Notes: generated from the sequence alone by a model not told the origin. Numbered from the stretch's first letter, positions 10,135 through 19,876 are shown. The stretch is 64,000 nucleotides of DNA from Actinoplanes siamensis (GCF_016862395.1 NZ_BOMW01000006.1:124001-188000), one strand, 5' to 3'. A program made the numbers and translations.

Positions 10135-10932
10135 TCATCGAAGCGCGTATTCCAGCGTGTGACGTTCGTAGTCCAGAAGGCGCAAATCCCGCATTGGCCT
10201 GCGCAGATGTCCTTTGTGCACGATCCGGACGAACGCCGGGTCACCGGCCGCGGCCATCCGGCGGATGCCCTCGACGTGGTCGACGATCCGTTTCCTGATG
10301 GTCCGCACCAGCCGGTGGCGGTCCCGCGGGATCAGCCCGTAGGCGTCGGCGAACAGGCGCAGCCGGCGCGGGCGGTTCGGCCGCTTCCAGCCCAGCGTGT
10401 ACGAGTCGCGGTCGCTGAACAGCGGCACCCAGGTCCAGGCCGCGTACGCCACGTCGTAGATCCGCGAGCCCGGCGAGGCCAGGTCGAAGTCGATCAGGGC
10501 GAGCGTGCCGTCCGGCCGCCAGACCACGTTGTGCGGGGCCGCGTCGTGGTGACAGATCACCTCGGTGTCCGGCGGGGGCGGGCCGAACGAGCGCCAGACG
10601 GCCCCGGGCGGGGGGACGAACCCGTACTGCGCGTCGTGGAACATCCGCAGCATGGTGGCGACGGTGACCAGCGCCTCCTCGGTCACCCAGTGCGGGGCCA
10701 GCGGGTACTCCCCGCACTCTCCGTCGAGGTAGGAGAGCACCTCGCGGCCCTTCTCGTCCATGCCCAGCGCGCTCGGCGAGCCGGTGAACCCGACCCGCTC
10801 CAGATGGTTGAGCAGCGCGTGCACGGCGGGCGTCCACGGCCCGGCGTTGCGCCGGACCGTGTCGCCGATCCGGGACACCGTGCTGACGTTGCCACCGTGC
10901 AGCGGTATCTCGCGCAGCGGCTCCTGCGTCAC
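10135..10932 (-). CDS. Aminoglycoside phosphotransferase-fold kinase
   Basis: 265 residues. The catalytic loop ICHHDAAPHNVV (HxDxxxxN) and the metal-binding LIDFDLA are intact, so it should be an active small-molecule or small-peptide kinase of the APH/choline-kinase superfamily. The N-lobe is short and lacks an obvious glycine loop, as is common in this group. The GTG/ATG choice at 10932 is not strongly supported by a ribosome binding site. Substrate unknown; drug resistance should not be assumed. Stands alone on the minus strand between ftsY and the GlnR array. Confidence 0.8.
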   Translation of the reverse strand: MTQEPLREIPLHGGNVSTVSRIGDTVRRNAGPWTPAVHALLNHLERVGFTGSPSALGMDEKGREVLSYLDGECGEYPLAPHWVTEEALVTVATMLRMFHDAQYGFVPPPGAVWRSFGPPPPDTEVICHHDAAPHNVVWRPDGTLALIDFDLASPGSRIYDVAYAAWTWVPLFSDRDSYTLGWKRPNRPRRLRLFADAYGLIPRDRHRLVRTIRKRIVDHVEGIRRMAAAGDPAFVRIVHKGHLRRPMRDLRLLDYERHTLEYALR

Positions 10933-10973
10933 CCACAGCCTCCCTGATACTTCCGCGTAACGTCCCTGTGAGA

Positions 10974-12134
10974 CTACGCGGTCTCACCCAGCAGGGCCTC
11001 CACGAAGGCCGCCGGCTCGAACGGAGCGAGGTCGTCCGGTCCCTCGCCGAGGCCCACCAGCTTCACCGGAATGCCCAGCTTGCGCTGCACAGCGATGACG
11101 ATGCCGCCTTTCGCGGTGCCGTCGAGTTTGGTGAGCACCACACCCGTGACATCCACCACCTCGGTGAACACCCGGGCCTGCTCCAGCCCGTTCTGCCCGG
11201 TGGTGGCGTCCAGCACGAGCAGCGTCTCGTCGACCGGGCCGTGCTTCTCCACCACCCGCTTGACCTTGCCCAGCTCGTCCATCAGGCCGACCTTGTTCTG
11301 CAAGCGGCCGGCGGTGTCCACCACCACCGTGTCGATGCCGGTCTCGATGCCGCGCTTGACCGCGTCGAACGCCACGCTGGCCGGGTCGCCGGCCTCCGGG
11401 CCGCGGACCGTCTCGGCGCCGACCCGCTCGCCCCAGGTGGCCAGCTGCTCGGTGGCCGCCGCGCGGAACGTGTCGGCCGCGCCGAAGAGCACGGTCCGGC
11501 CGTCGGCGATCAGCACCCGGCCGATCTTGCCGCAGGTGGTGGTCTTGCCGGCCCCGTTGACGCCGACCACCATCACGACCGCCGGCCGGCCGGGGTGCGG
11601 CATGGTCCGCAGGCTGCGGTCCAGGTCCGGCTCCAGCGCCGCGACCAGCTCCTCGGCGAGCTGCTCGCGCACCTCGGCCACGGTCCGGGTGCCGAGGACG
11701 CGGACCCGCTCGCGCAGCCGCTCGACGATCACCTGGGTGGCCTCGACACCGACGTCCGCGGTGATCAGACTGTCCTCGATCTCCTCCCAGTCGTCTTCCT
11801 CCAGGTGGTCCCGGGAGAGGACGGTGAGCAGGCCCCGGCCCAGCGCGGTCTGCGAGCGGGCCAGCCGGGCGCGCAGGCGGACCAGACGGCCGGCGGTCGG
11901 CTCCGGGACCTCGACGACCGGCTTCTCCGCGACCGGCGCCTCCGCCGGCGCCGCTACCGGCTCCTCGACCACGACAACCGGCTCTTCGGCCTTCTCGACG
12001 AGCGGCGGGAGCTCTTCCACCGTGGGAACCGGCGGGGGCGGGAGCTCCTTGCGGCGCATCCTCGGCACCACCAGCCCGACCGCGCCCACGAGCAGGACGA
12101 CGAGCAGGATCACTGCGGCGACCACGTATTCCAT
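10974..12134 (-). CDS. ftsY: Signal recognition particle receptor FtsY
   Basis: 386 residues from the ATG at 12134, which opens directly into a membrane helix (MEYVVAAVILLVVLL). A Pro/Glu/Val-rich acidic linker (about 25-85) is followed by the NG GTPase domain: G1 GVNGAGKTTTC near 188, DTFRAAATEQL, G3 DTAGR near 270 and G4 TKLDGTAKGG near 335. It docks ribosome-SRP complexes to the membrane. The N-terminal membrane helix is typical for actinobacterial FtsY. Normally adjacent to smc, here separated from it by four genes. Confidence 0.96.
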   Translation of the reverse strand: MEYVVAAVILLVVLLVGAVGLVVPRMRRKELPPPPVPTVEELPPLVEKAEEPVVVVEEPVAAPAEAPVAEKPVVEVPEPTAGRLVRLRARLARSQTALGRGLLTVLSRDHLEEDDWEEIEDSLITADVGVEATQVIVERLRERVRVLGTRTVAEVREQLAEELVAALEPDLDRSLRTMPHPGRPAVVMVVGVNGAGKTTTCGKIGRVLIADGRTVLFGAADTFRAAATEQLATWGERVGAETVRGPEAGDPASVAFDAVKRGIETGIDTVVVDTAGRLQNKVGLMDELGKVKRVVEKHGPVDETLLVLDATTGQNGLEQARVFTEVVDVTGVVLTKLDGTAKGGIVIAVQRKLGIPVKLVGLGEGPDDLAPFEPAAFVEALLGETA

Positions 12135-12257
12135 GCCGAAATCCTGACAGATGAGCCGTCCGGCCGTGGCGTGGGCCACGCACTGGCGATTCCGGGCGCT
12201 CATTGGGAAGGATGTGGGCACCCCCCGAGAACCAGCTTGGAAGGCCGGTGCCGTTCA

Positions 12258-13937
12258 GTGACCGCGCAATTGCTCATCGGACCGGTGCTGCGCCGGGTGA
12301 CCGGCGATCGAGCCACCATTTGGGTGGAGACCAGCGAGCCCGCGCACGTCCGGGTCGAGGCGCAGGGCGGGGCCGCCGGGGCCGCCGCCACCTTCTGCGC
12401 GTACGGGCACCACTACGCGCTCGTCGTGGTGTCCGGTCTCGCGCCCGGTTCCACCCACGCCTACCGGGTGACGCTTGACGACCACGAGGTGTGGCCGGCG
12501 GCCGGCTCGCCGTACCCGCCCTCGGTGATCCGCACCCGGGCCGCCGACGACTCGGCCCAGCCGGTGAGCCTGCTCTTCGGCTCCTGCCGGCAGGGCACTC
12601 CGCAGGCCACCGGCCGGCACCTGCCGCCGGACGCGCTGGACGCCTACGCCCGGCGGCTGATGGCCGACCCGGACCACCGCCCCGACCTGCTGGTGCTGCT
12701 CGGCGACCAGGTCTACGCCGACGAGACGTCGCACAAGGTGCGCCGCTTCCTGCGCCGGAACCGGCCAGCCGGGAACGAGGCGCCGGCCGACCAGGTGGTG
12801 ACGTTCGAGGAGTACACCAAGCTCTACCTGGAGTCCTGGCGCGATCCCGAGGTGCGCTGGCTGTTCTCCACCGTCCCGAGCGTGATGATCTTCGATGACC
12901 ACGAGCTGATCGACGACTGGAACACCTCGGCGTCCTGGCGGGCCGACATGTCGAAGGAGCCGTGGTGGCGCGAGCGGATCTCCGGGGGTCTCGGCTCCTA
13001 CTGGGTCTACCAGCACCTGGGCAACCTCAGCCCGGACGAGCTGGCCGCCGACCCGCTCTACCAGAAGGTGTCGGCCGCCGAGGACGCCACCGACCTGTTG
13101 CGCGAGTTCGGCCTGCAGGCCGACGACCCGGGCTCGCCGGAGAACACCGACCGGCCGTACCAGTGGAGTTTCGCGCTCGACCTGGGCCGCACCCGCCTGG
13201 TCGTGCTGGACAACCGGTGCAACCGGGTGCTCACCCCGGGCGCGCGGGCGATGCTGCCGGCCGCCGAGTGGGACTGGTTCATCAACCAGGCCCACGGGGA
13301 GTACGACCACCTGGTCGTCGGGTCGTCGCTGCCGTGGTTGATGCCACCCGCCATCCACCACCTGGAGGCCTGGAACGAGCGGGCCGCCGAGTCGCGCCGG
13401 CCGCGCTGGGCGGCGTTCGCGGAGAAGGTGCGGCGCGCGTTCGACCTGGAGCACTGGGCCGCGTTCGGGAAGTCGTTCACCGCGCTCGGCGAGCTGTTCC
13501 GGCGGCTCGGCGAGGGCGGCGTGGGCGCGCCCGGGCACCGGGTCGGCGCGGGCGGGGCGTACGCGGCGCCGGCGTCGATCAGCGTGCTCTCCGGGGACGT
13601 GCACCACTCGTACGTGGCCCGGGCCGACTTCGGGCATGCCATGGCCACCCCGGTGATGCAGCTGACCTGCTCGCCGATCCACAACGAGGTGCCGCTGCCG
13701 CTGCGCCCGCTGATGCGGTTCAGCTGGCTGCCGCCGGTCGCCCGGGTGGCCCGGGGCCTGGCCAGGTCGGCGGGCGTGGCGAAGCCGCTGATCCGGTGGA
13801 AGCGGCTGTCCGGTCCGTATTTCGGCAACGCGATCGGCACCCTCACCCTGACCGGGCGGACCGCGTCGGCGCTGATCGAGGGCACCACCAGGGACGGGCG
13901 GCTGCACGAGGTGGCGGCCAGCACGTACCGGCCCTGA
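12258..13937 (+). CDS. PhoD-like alkaline phosphatase/phosphodiesterase family protein
   Basis: 559 residues from the GTG at 12258. An N-terminal Ig-like domain (about 1-95) precedes a calcineurin-type metallophosphatase domain with FGSCRQG, LLVLLGDQVYAD, the metal-binding IFDDHELIDDW near 212 and LSGDVHHSYVA near 447. Unlike classical PhoD there is no twin-arginine signal peptide, so it is probably cytoplasmic. Related actinobacterial proteins are annotated alkaline phosphatase D family. Divergent from ftsY with a 123 bp gap and followed by a DinB-like gene. Confidence 0.85.
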   Translation: MTAQLLIGPVLRRVTGDRATIWVETSEPAHVRVEAQGGAAGAAATFCAYGHHYALVVVSGLAPGSTHAYRVTLDDHEVWPAAGSPYPPSVIRTRAADDSAQPVSLLFGSCRQGTPQATGRHLPPDALDAYARRLMADPDHRPDLLVLLGDQVYADETSHKVRRFLRRNRPAGNEAPADQVVTFEEYTKLYLESWRDPEVRWLFSTVPSVMIFDDHELIDDWNTSASWRADMSKEPWWRERISGGLGSYWVYQHLGNLSPDELAADPLYQKVSAAEDATDLLREFGLQADDPGSPENTDRPYQWSFALDLGRTRLVVLDNRCNRVLTPGARAMLPAAEWDWFINQAHGEYDHLVVGSSLPWLMPPAIHHLEAWNERAAESRRPRWAAFAEKVRRAFDLEHWAAFGKSFTALGELFRRLGEGGVGAPGHRVGAGGAYAAPASISVLSGDVHHSYVARADFGHAMATPVMQLTCSPIHNEVPLPLRPLMRFSWLPPVARVARGLARSAGVAKPLIRWKRLSGPYFGNAIGTLTLTGRTASALIEGTTRDGRLHEVAASTYRP

Positions 13938-13970
13938 AATGCGTGGCGCCGGGCCGTCGGCTGCACCAGG

Positions 13971-14501
13971 ATGACGTCGATGATTACCTGGACCGCGCCC
14001 GAGGCGCACCGCGTGACCGAACCGCGCACCGGCGACGAGCGGCCGATGCTGCAGGGCTGGCTCGACCACCACCGGCAGACGCTGCTGCACAAGTGCGCCG
14101 GCCTGACCGCCGAGCAGCTCAAGCAGGCCAGCGTGGAGCCGTCCAACCTGACACTGCTCGGGCTGGTCCGGCACATGGCCGAGGTGGAACGCTGGTGGTT
14201 CCGGATCAACGCCCGGCAGGACAAGACGGTCGGCGACATCTACTGCACCGAGGAGAGGCCGGACGGCGACTTCGACGACGTGGCGGGCGCCGACGCCGAG
14301 GCCGACCTCGCCACCTTCCTGGCCGAGATCGAACTCTGTGACGACGCGGTGGCCGCCCTGCCGCTGGAGCACGAGTTCCCCGGCCGGGCCGGCCCGACCA
14401 GCCTGCGCTGGGTCTACACCCACATGATCGAGGAGTACGCCCGGCACAACGGGCACGCCGACCTGCTCCGCGAGCGGATCGACGGCGTCACCGGCGGCTG
14501 A
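13971..14501 (+). CDS. DinB-superfamily (DUF664) protein
   Basis: 176 residues; ATG at 13971, with a second ATG three codons on. A four-helix bundle of the DinB/YfiT fold is indicated by LDHHRQTLLHKCAGLT, LVRHMAEVERWWFRI and HMIEEYARHNGHADLLRE. The three His positions (in VRHMAEVE, THMIEEYARH and NGHAD) fit the metal triad of this fold. In actinobacteria many members use mycothiol as cofactor; that role is inferred. Follows the PhoD-like gene by 33 bp and converges on the lipoprotein gene. Confidence 0.85.
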   Translation: MTSMITWTAPEAHRVTEPRTGDERPMLQGWLDHHRQTLLHKCAGLTAEQLKQASVEPSNLTLLGLVRHMAEVERWWFRINARQDKTVGDIYCTEERPDGDFDDVAGADAEADLATFLAEIELCDDAVAALPLEHEFPGRAGPTSLRWVYTHMIEEYARHNGHADLLRERIDGVTGG

Positions 14502-14512
14502 GGGCGCAACAC

Positions 14513-15178
14513 CTAGTCGCCCAGCTGCGGCAGGGTGGACTCGCCCTGGTCCCGTACCGTGAAGGAACTCATCGCGTCGCCCTCGCCGCTCTCCTGGACC
14601 ACGACCTTGCCCTCGTCGCTGCCGGCCAGGGCGAAGAGTCCGTTGACCTCGATCAGGCGACCCTTGCCGTCCGGGGTCTTCGGGAACGTGAAGATCTGGT
14701 CGCGCTCGGCGGCGTCGCAGGCCGCGGTCTTCAGGTCCAGCGGCGCGCCGCCGCCCGGCGAGTGGACCTGCAGGCACCAGGGTTCGCCGCCCTGGACCAG
14801 CTTGGCGGTCTGCAGCAGGTACTCGTCGCCGCCGGGCCGCACCGGCGTGGTGACGAACAGCGCCCGGTCCTCGAGGTGATCGGTAGTGGTCAGGATGCCG
14901 TCGGGGCCGACGGTGAGCATGGCGCGGCCACCCGACTCGGTGGTGGCGAAGACGAACTGCCGCCCGCCGCGGATCTCGGCGCCCGGGCCGACCGGGGCGA
15001 AACCCGCCGGGGTGCTGGCGCCGGCCGCCGCCGAGGCCGGCGCCGTGGGCGCGGCCGACGCGGACTCCGGCGAACCGGGCAGCAGCGGCTCGCTGTCGTC
15101 GGCGGAGCTGCAGGAGGTGGCGCTCAGCACCAGGGTGAGGCCGCTGGCCAGGACACCGAAACCGCGCAGAAATGACAT
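14513..15178 (-). CDS. Putative secreted lipoprotein
   Basis: 221 residues. GAAGGGA precedes the ATG at 15178. A signal peptide ends in a lipobox-like LSATSC with the acylated Cys near residue 23, followed by a Ser/Ala/Pro-rich linker (about 25-60). The mature part is beta-rich with two further Cys residues (in EPWCLQV and TAACDAA) that could form a disulfide. No family was recognised. The gene converges with the DinB-like gene, ending 12 bp from it. Confidence 0.75.
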   Translation of the reverse strand: MSFLRGFGVLASGLTLVLSATSCSSADDSEPLLPGSPESASAAPTAPASAAAGASTPAGFAPVGPGAEIRGGRQFVFATTESGGRAMLTVGPDGILTTTDHLEDRALFVTTPVRPGGDEYLLQTAKLVQGGEPWCLQVHSPGGGAPLDLKTAACDAAERDQIFTFPKTPDGKGRLIEVNGLFALAGSDEGKVVVQESGEGDAMSSFTVRDQGESTLPQLGD

Positions 15179-15267
15179 AACCGTCCCTTCGGGGCAATCG
15201 TGCCGGCCGGCACACCCCTTATCTTTCCGGGACGAGCACCCTCTATTCCTCCAGGCAAGATGCCAGG

Positions 15268-15882
15268 TCAGTCCACGATGTCGAGCGCCTTGCGCAGGTA
15301 CGGCACGTGCTCGGTCCCGGCCCACCGGTACCCGGACAGGCCCGCCGCCCGCGCGCCCCGGATCGCCCGGTCGTCGTCGTCCACGAACAGCACGTGCTTG
15401 GGCAGCGTCCCGATCGCCCGGCAAGCCTGCTCGAAGAACTCCGGCGCCGGCTTGTGCACCTTCAGCTCCGACGAGCTGATCACCACGTCCACCTCGCCGG
15501 TCAGGCCCAGCGCGTCCAGGTCGCCGCGGAGCCGGTCGGTGGCGTTGGTGGCCAGCCCGACCGTACGGCCGGCGGCGCGCACCCCGCGGACGAACTCCAG
15601 CGCCTCCGGGTCCACCTCGCCCCGGTACGCCTGCCACTGCGCAACCGCCGCGGCCGCGTCCGCCCCGTCGAGCGGCAGCCGGCTCGCGACCAGGCCCATC
15701 CACTCCGCGTCGGAGATCTCACCGGCCATCGCGGGCCGGTAGATGTCCCACGACATCGAGGTCTCCAGCAGGGCTGCCGGCTTCAGCCCGTACTTCACCT
15801 CGACGGCGATCATCGGGGCCGGATCCCAGCGGCGCAGCACGCCGTCCAGGTCGATCAGCAGAGCCCGGGCGCGGTCCCGCAT
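15268..15882 (-). CDS. HAD-superfamily hydrolase (HAD-IA like)
   Basis: 204 residues. Motif I is LIDLDGVL with the nucleophilic Asp near residue 11 and the second Asp at 13, motif II is LATNAT, motif III contains the Lys of ELKVHKPAPEFF and motif IV is FVDDDDRAI. All catalytic residues are present. A helical cap lies between motifs I and II. The family hydrolyses small phosphate esters; the substrate is unknown. It starts 37 bp after the smc stop on the same strand and may be cotranscribed with smc. Confidence 0.87.
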   Translation of the reverse strand: MRDRARALLIDLDGVLRRWDPAPMIAVEVKYGLKPAALLETSMSWDIYRPAMAGEISDAEWMGLVASRLPLDGADAAAAVAQWQAYRGEVDPEALEFVRGVRAAGRTVGLATNATDRLRGDLDALGLTGEVDVVISSSELKVHKPAPEFFEQACRAIGTLPKHVLFVDDDDRAIRGARAAGLSGYRWAGTEHVPYLRKALDIVD

Positions 15883-15919
15883 GCTTTCCAGTCCTCCGAT
15901 TGATCAGTCTTCAGTCCGC

Positions 15920-18900
15920 TTAGTTCGGACCGGGGTTGAGCCGCTGGCTGATCACCTGCGTGACGCCGGCGCGCATGGTCACGCCGTACAACGCGTCCGC
16001 GACCTCCATCGTCCGCTTCTGGTGCGTGATGATCAGCAGCTGGCTCTTCTCCCGGAGTTGCTGGAAGAGCGTAATCAACCGGCCCAGGTTGACGTCGTCG
16101 AGGGCCGCCTCGACCTCGTCCATGATGTAGAAGGGCGAGGGGCGGGCCCGGAAGATGGCACACAGCATCGCCACCGCGGTCAGCGAGCGCTCACCACCGG
16201 AGAGCAGCGACAACCGCTTGATCTTCTTGCCCGGCGGGCGCGCCTCCACCTCGACGCCGGTGGTCAGCATGTCCTCCGGGTCGGTCAGCACCAGCCGGCC
16301 CTCACCACCCGGGAACAGCACCTGGAAGACCTGCTGGAACTCGCGGGCGGTGTCCTCGAACGCCGAGGTGAACACCTCGAGGATCCGGTCGTCCACGTCC
16401 TTGACCACGGTCAGCAGGTCCTTGCGGGTGGCCTTGAGGTCCTCCAGCTGGTCGGAGAGGAACTTGTAGCGTTCCTCCAGCGCGGCGAACTCCTCCAGCG
16501 CCAGCGGGTTCACCTTGCCCAGCATGGTCAGGTCGCGTTCCGCCTTGTTGGCCCGCTTCTCCTGGCCGGCCCGGTGGAACGGGACCGGCTCGGGGACCGG
16601 CTTGCCGTCCCGCTCGGCGGCGGCCACGTCCGCCGGGGTCGGCGGAACCAGCTGCTCCGGGCCGTACTCACTGATCAGGGTCTCGACGTCGAGCGAGAAG
16701 TCCTCGGCGGCCTTGGCCTCCAGTTGCTCGATCCGCATCCGCTGCTCGGCCCTGGCCATCTCGTCCCGGTGCACCTCGCTGGTCAGCCGCTCCAGCTCGG
16801 TGACCAGCCGCTTCGCCGTGGCCCGCACCTCCTGCAGCTCGGCTTCCCGGCTGGTCCGCTCCTGCGCGATCCGGTCCCGCTCCTCGGCCGCCGCGGCCAG
16901 CGAGACCCGGACCCGGGCCAGGGCGGCTCCAGCGCCCGCGGCGACCGCGCGGGCGATCTCCGCGCCGCGGGCCCGTGCCGCCCGCCGGGCCGCTGCCCGC
17001 TCCCGGGCCTGCCGCTCCTGGTTGGCCTGCCGCATCAGCGAGTCGGCGCGGCCCGCGATCGAGGAGACCCGTTCCTCGGCGGTACGGACCGCGAGCCGTA
17101 CCTCCATCTCGTTCTGCCGCGCCTGCGGGACCAGCGCGGCCAGCCGGTCGCGCTCCTCGGTCGACGGTTCCTCGTCGATCGGCGTGTCCTCGGCCAGCCG
17201 CAGCCGCTCCTCCAGCTCGGCCACCCGCATCAGGTCGGCCTCCCGGGCCGCCTCGGCCTTCTGCCGGGACGCGCCGAGCCGCTCGCTCTCCGCCTTCGCC
17301 GAGCGCGCCGCCGCGCCCAGCTCGGCCAGCCGGCGGGCGGCCGCGTTGCGCTCACCCTCGGCGGCCCGCTTCGCCTGCGCGGCCGCCGCCACCGCCTGCT
17401 TGAGCTCGGCGACCTCGGCCCGCGCCTCGCCCAGCCGCTCCTTGAGCTCGGCGATCCGCTCCTCGGCGGCGGCCCGGCCGGCCCTCGCCTCGTCCACAGC
17501 CGCCTGCACCTCGATGTAGCTGGTCGCCTTCGCCGAGCCGCCGGCCGCCGCCCACGCGCCCAGCACGTCGCCCTCCGGCGTCACCGCCCGCAACTCGGCG
17601 TTCGCGGCGACCAGCGCGGCCGCCGCGGCCAGGTCGGGAACGAGCGCGACGTCACGCAACGCGCGGTTCAGCGCGGGCCGGATCTGCTCCGGGCAGTCGA
17701 TCACGTCCGGCGCCCAGAGGGCGCCCTCCGGCAGGCCCGGACGCAGCGCGTCCCGCGACCCCTGCATGCCGGGCCCGGCCGGAGCCGCGATGACCAGCGT
17801 CGCCCGGCCGGCATCGGCGATCTTGAGGGTACGGACGGCCTCCACCGCCTCGTCCAGACCCGCCAGGGCGACCGAGTCGGCAAGCGTGTCCAGCGCCGCG
17901 GACAGCGCCGTCTCGTGCCCGGGCCGCACCGTCAACATCGAGGCCAGGCTGCCCAGCAGGCCGGGCACCTGGTCCTTCTTGGCGAGCAGCGCGCCCGCGC
18001 CGTCCTTGCGCCGCAGGCCCAGCCCGAGCGCCTCCTCACGGGCCTTCAGGCTGGCGGCGTCCTTCTCCGCCGCCCGTTCCGCGTCGGACAGCTCGCGCAC
18101 CACGGCCGCCGCCTTGTCGTGCGCGGCGACCGCCTCGTCGTGCCGCGCGTCCAGCTCCGCGTTGTCCCGGTCGGCGTCCGACGACTCGGCGGACACCACG
18201 TCCACCTCGGCCTGCGCCGCCTCGGCACGCATCAGCGCGTCCTCGTGCGCGGCGGCCAGGCGCTCGATCTCCTCGGCCGCGCTGCTGGTCCGGGCGCGCG
18301 CCGCGTTCACGTTGCCGACCAGCTTCGCCAGGCCCTCCCGGCGGTCGGCGATCGCCTTGGCGGCGGCCCGCAGCTCACCCTCGGCGGCGGCCAGCTCGCG
18401 CTCCAGCTCCTGCCGGTGCTCGACCGCCTCGGCCAGCCGCATCTGGTCCTCGGTGAGCGCCTCGCGCAGCTCCTCCTCCTGCTCCCGGACCCGCTCCGCC
18501 TCGGCCTCCAGCATGTCCGGGTCGCGACCCGGGCGCTCGTCGTCCGGGGTGGCCGCCAGGTGCCGCAGCCGCTCGGTGGCCAGCTGCTCGGTGGAGCGGA
18601 AACGCTCCTGCAGGGTGGAAAGCTTGTACCAGGTGTCCTGGGCGGCCTGCAGCAGCGGCGCGTCCTCGGCGTGCGCGAACTCCAGGTCCGCGAGCATCCG
18701 CTGGACCTCGCGGTTCTCCTCCTCGACCTCGCCCCGCCGCTGCCGCATCGCGGACTCGTCGGCGATCTCCTTGTCCAGGGTCGTACGCAAGGTGAAAAGG
18801 TCGTCGGCGAGCAGCCGGAGCCGGGCGTCGCGCAGGTCGGCCTGGATGCCCGCGGCGCGCCGGGCCACCTCGGCCTGCCGGCCCAGCGGCTTGAGCTGGC

Positions 18901-19498
18901 GGCGCAGCTCAGCGGTCAGGTCGTTCAACCGGTTCAGGTTGACCTGCATCGCGTCGAGCTTGCGGATCGCCTTCTCTTTGCGCTTGCGGTGCTTGAGGAC
19001 GCCGGCCGCCTCCTCGATGAACGAGCGACGGTCCTCCGGCTTGGCGTGCAGCATCGCGTCGAGCCGGCCCTGGCCCACGATGATGTGCATCTCCCGGCCG
19101 ATGCCGGAGTCGCTGAGCAGCTCCTGGATGTCGAGCAGGCGGCAGGAGCTGCCGTTGATCTCGTACTCGCTGGCGCCGTCGCGGAACATCCGCCGGGTGA
19201 TCGACACCTCGGTGTAGTCGATCGGCAGGGCGCCGTCGTTGTTGTCGATGGTCAGTGTGACCTCGGCCCGGCCCAGCGGCGCCCGCCCCGCCGTGCCGGC
19301 GAAGATGACGTCCTCCATCTTGCCGCCGCGGAGCGCCTTCGCCCCCTGCTCGCCCAGCACCCAGGCGATGGCGTCGACGACGTTCGACTTGCCGGAGCCG
19401 TTCGGCCCCACCACACAGGTGATGCCCGGCTCCAGCCGCAAGGTGGTGGCGGAGGCGAAGGACTTGAAGCCCTTGACCGTCAGGCTCTTGAGGTGCAC
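15920..19498 (-). CDS. smc: Chromosome segregation protein SMC
   Basis: 1192 residues, the normal bacterial SMC length. Walker A is GPNGSGKSNV (31-40), the ABC signature LSGGERSLTA lies near 1101 and Walker B FYIMDEVEAALDD near 1122. Long Arg/Glu/Ala-rich coiled coils flank a hinge around 500-650. It compacts and segregates the chromosome with ScpA/ScpB. In most actinobacteria smc sits between fpg (or acyP) and ftsY; here a Pel-like module lies upstream and a four-gene island downstream. Confidence 0.97.
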   Translation of the reverse strand: MHLKSLTVKGFKSFASATTLRLEPGITCVVGPNGSGKSNVVDAIAWVLGEQGAKALRGGKMEDVIFAGTAGRAPLGRAEVTLTIDNNDGALPIDYTEVSITRRMFRDGASEYEINGSSCRLLDIQELLSDSGIGREMHIIVGQGRLDAMLHAKPEDRRSFIEEAAGVLKHRKRKEKAIRKLDAMQVNLNRLNDLTAELRRQLKPLGRQAEVARRAAGIQADLRDARLRLLADDLFTLRTTLDKEIADESAMRQRRGEVEEENREVQRMLADLEFAHAEDAPLLQAAQDTWYKLSTLQERFRSTEQLATERLRHLAATPDDERPGRDPDMLEAEAERVREQEEELREALTEDQMRLAEAVEHRQELERELAAAEGELRAAAKAIADRREGLAKLVGNVNAARARTSSAAEEIERLAAAHEDALMRAEAAQAEVDVVSAESSDADRDNAELDARHDEAVAAHDKAAAVVRELSDAERAAEKDAASLKAREEALGLGLRRKDGAGALLAKKDQVPGLLGSLASMLTVRPGHETALSAALDTLADSVALAGLDEAVEAVRTLKIADAGRATLVIAAPAGPGMQGSRDALRPGLPEGALWAPDVIDCPEQIRPALNRALRDVALVPDLAAAAALVAANAELRAVTPEGDVLGAWAAAGGSAKATSYIEVQAAVDEARAGRAAAEERIAELKERLGEARAEVAELKQAVAAAAQAKRAAEGERNAAARRLAELGAAARSAKAESERLGASRQKAEAAREADLMRVAELEERLRLAEDTPIDEEPSTEERDRLAALVPQARQNEMEVRLAVRTAEERVSSIAGRADSLMRQANQERQARERAAARRAARARGAEIARAVAAGAGAALARVRVSLAAAAEERDRIAQERTSREAELQEVRATAKRLVTELERLTSEVHRDEMARAEQRMRIEQLEAKAAEDFSLDVETLISEYGPEQLVPPTPADVAAAERDGKPVPEPVPFHRAGQEKRANKAERDLTMLGKVNPLALEEFAALEERYKFLSDQLEDLKATRKDLLTVVKDVDDRILEVFTSAFEDTAREFQQVFQVLFPGGEGRLVLTDPEDMLTTGVEVEARPPGKKIKRLSLLSGGERSLTAVAMLCAIFRARPSPFYIMDEVEAALDDVNLGRLITLFQQLREKSQLLIITHQKRTMEVADALYGVTMRAGVTQVISQRLNPGPN

Positions 19499-19710
19499 GG
19501 ATCTCCGAGGGTCGGCGGTGGTCTGCTGGGTGGCAGGCTACCCTCATGGGTCGGGCGGGACACCGCTACGGCACGCCCGAGCGGTCGACGGCCTGGAAAA
19601 GCGGCCTCGCCGTGGCCTTGGCGCGCCACCACGATCTTGCGGTGCGCTCCGCCTCCGGCGGAACCCGGACGCCCATCGCCCTTTCGGCGCCGCCGCGCCG
19701 CGGAGCCCCG

Positions 19711-19875
19711 CCGGAATCGCGCGCCGGTCCCCGCGCGGCGGCCCTTCCTCACCGACACCGCGCGCCGGCCCCGCGCGCCCGGGATCCTTGCCGGAACCGC
19801 GCGCCGGCCCCCGCGCGCCGCGGCCCTTCCTCACCGGAACCGCGCGCCGGCCCTCCGCGCGCGCGGCTCTCCTCA
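19711..19875. repeat. GC-rich minisatellite, four units of 39-43 bp
   Basis: Units begin at 19711, 19752, 19791 and 19834. Each has the form CCGgaaCCGCGCGCCGG, then a CCCCGCGCG-rich middle, then CCTTCCTCA or a variant. Copies 1, 3 and 4 are most alike; copy 2 ends differently. The array is directly followed by the terminator hairpin. It looks like slippage or replication-derived repeat expansion rather than a binding-site array. Confidence 0.7.
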
Positions 19876-19876
19876 C

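Noticed and set aside
10135..10932. Aminoglycoside resistance gene
   Set aside because: The APH fold and catalytic residues are present, but the N-lobe and context give no support for antibiotic specificity; most chromosomal family members have other substrates.
10968..12257. An upstream extension of the PhoD-like frame on the plus strand
   Set aside because: It runs antisense to ftsY and resembles no protein; the GTG at 12258 begins the recognisable domain.
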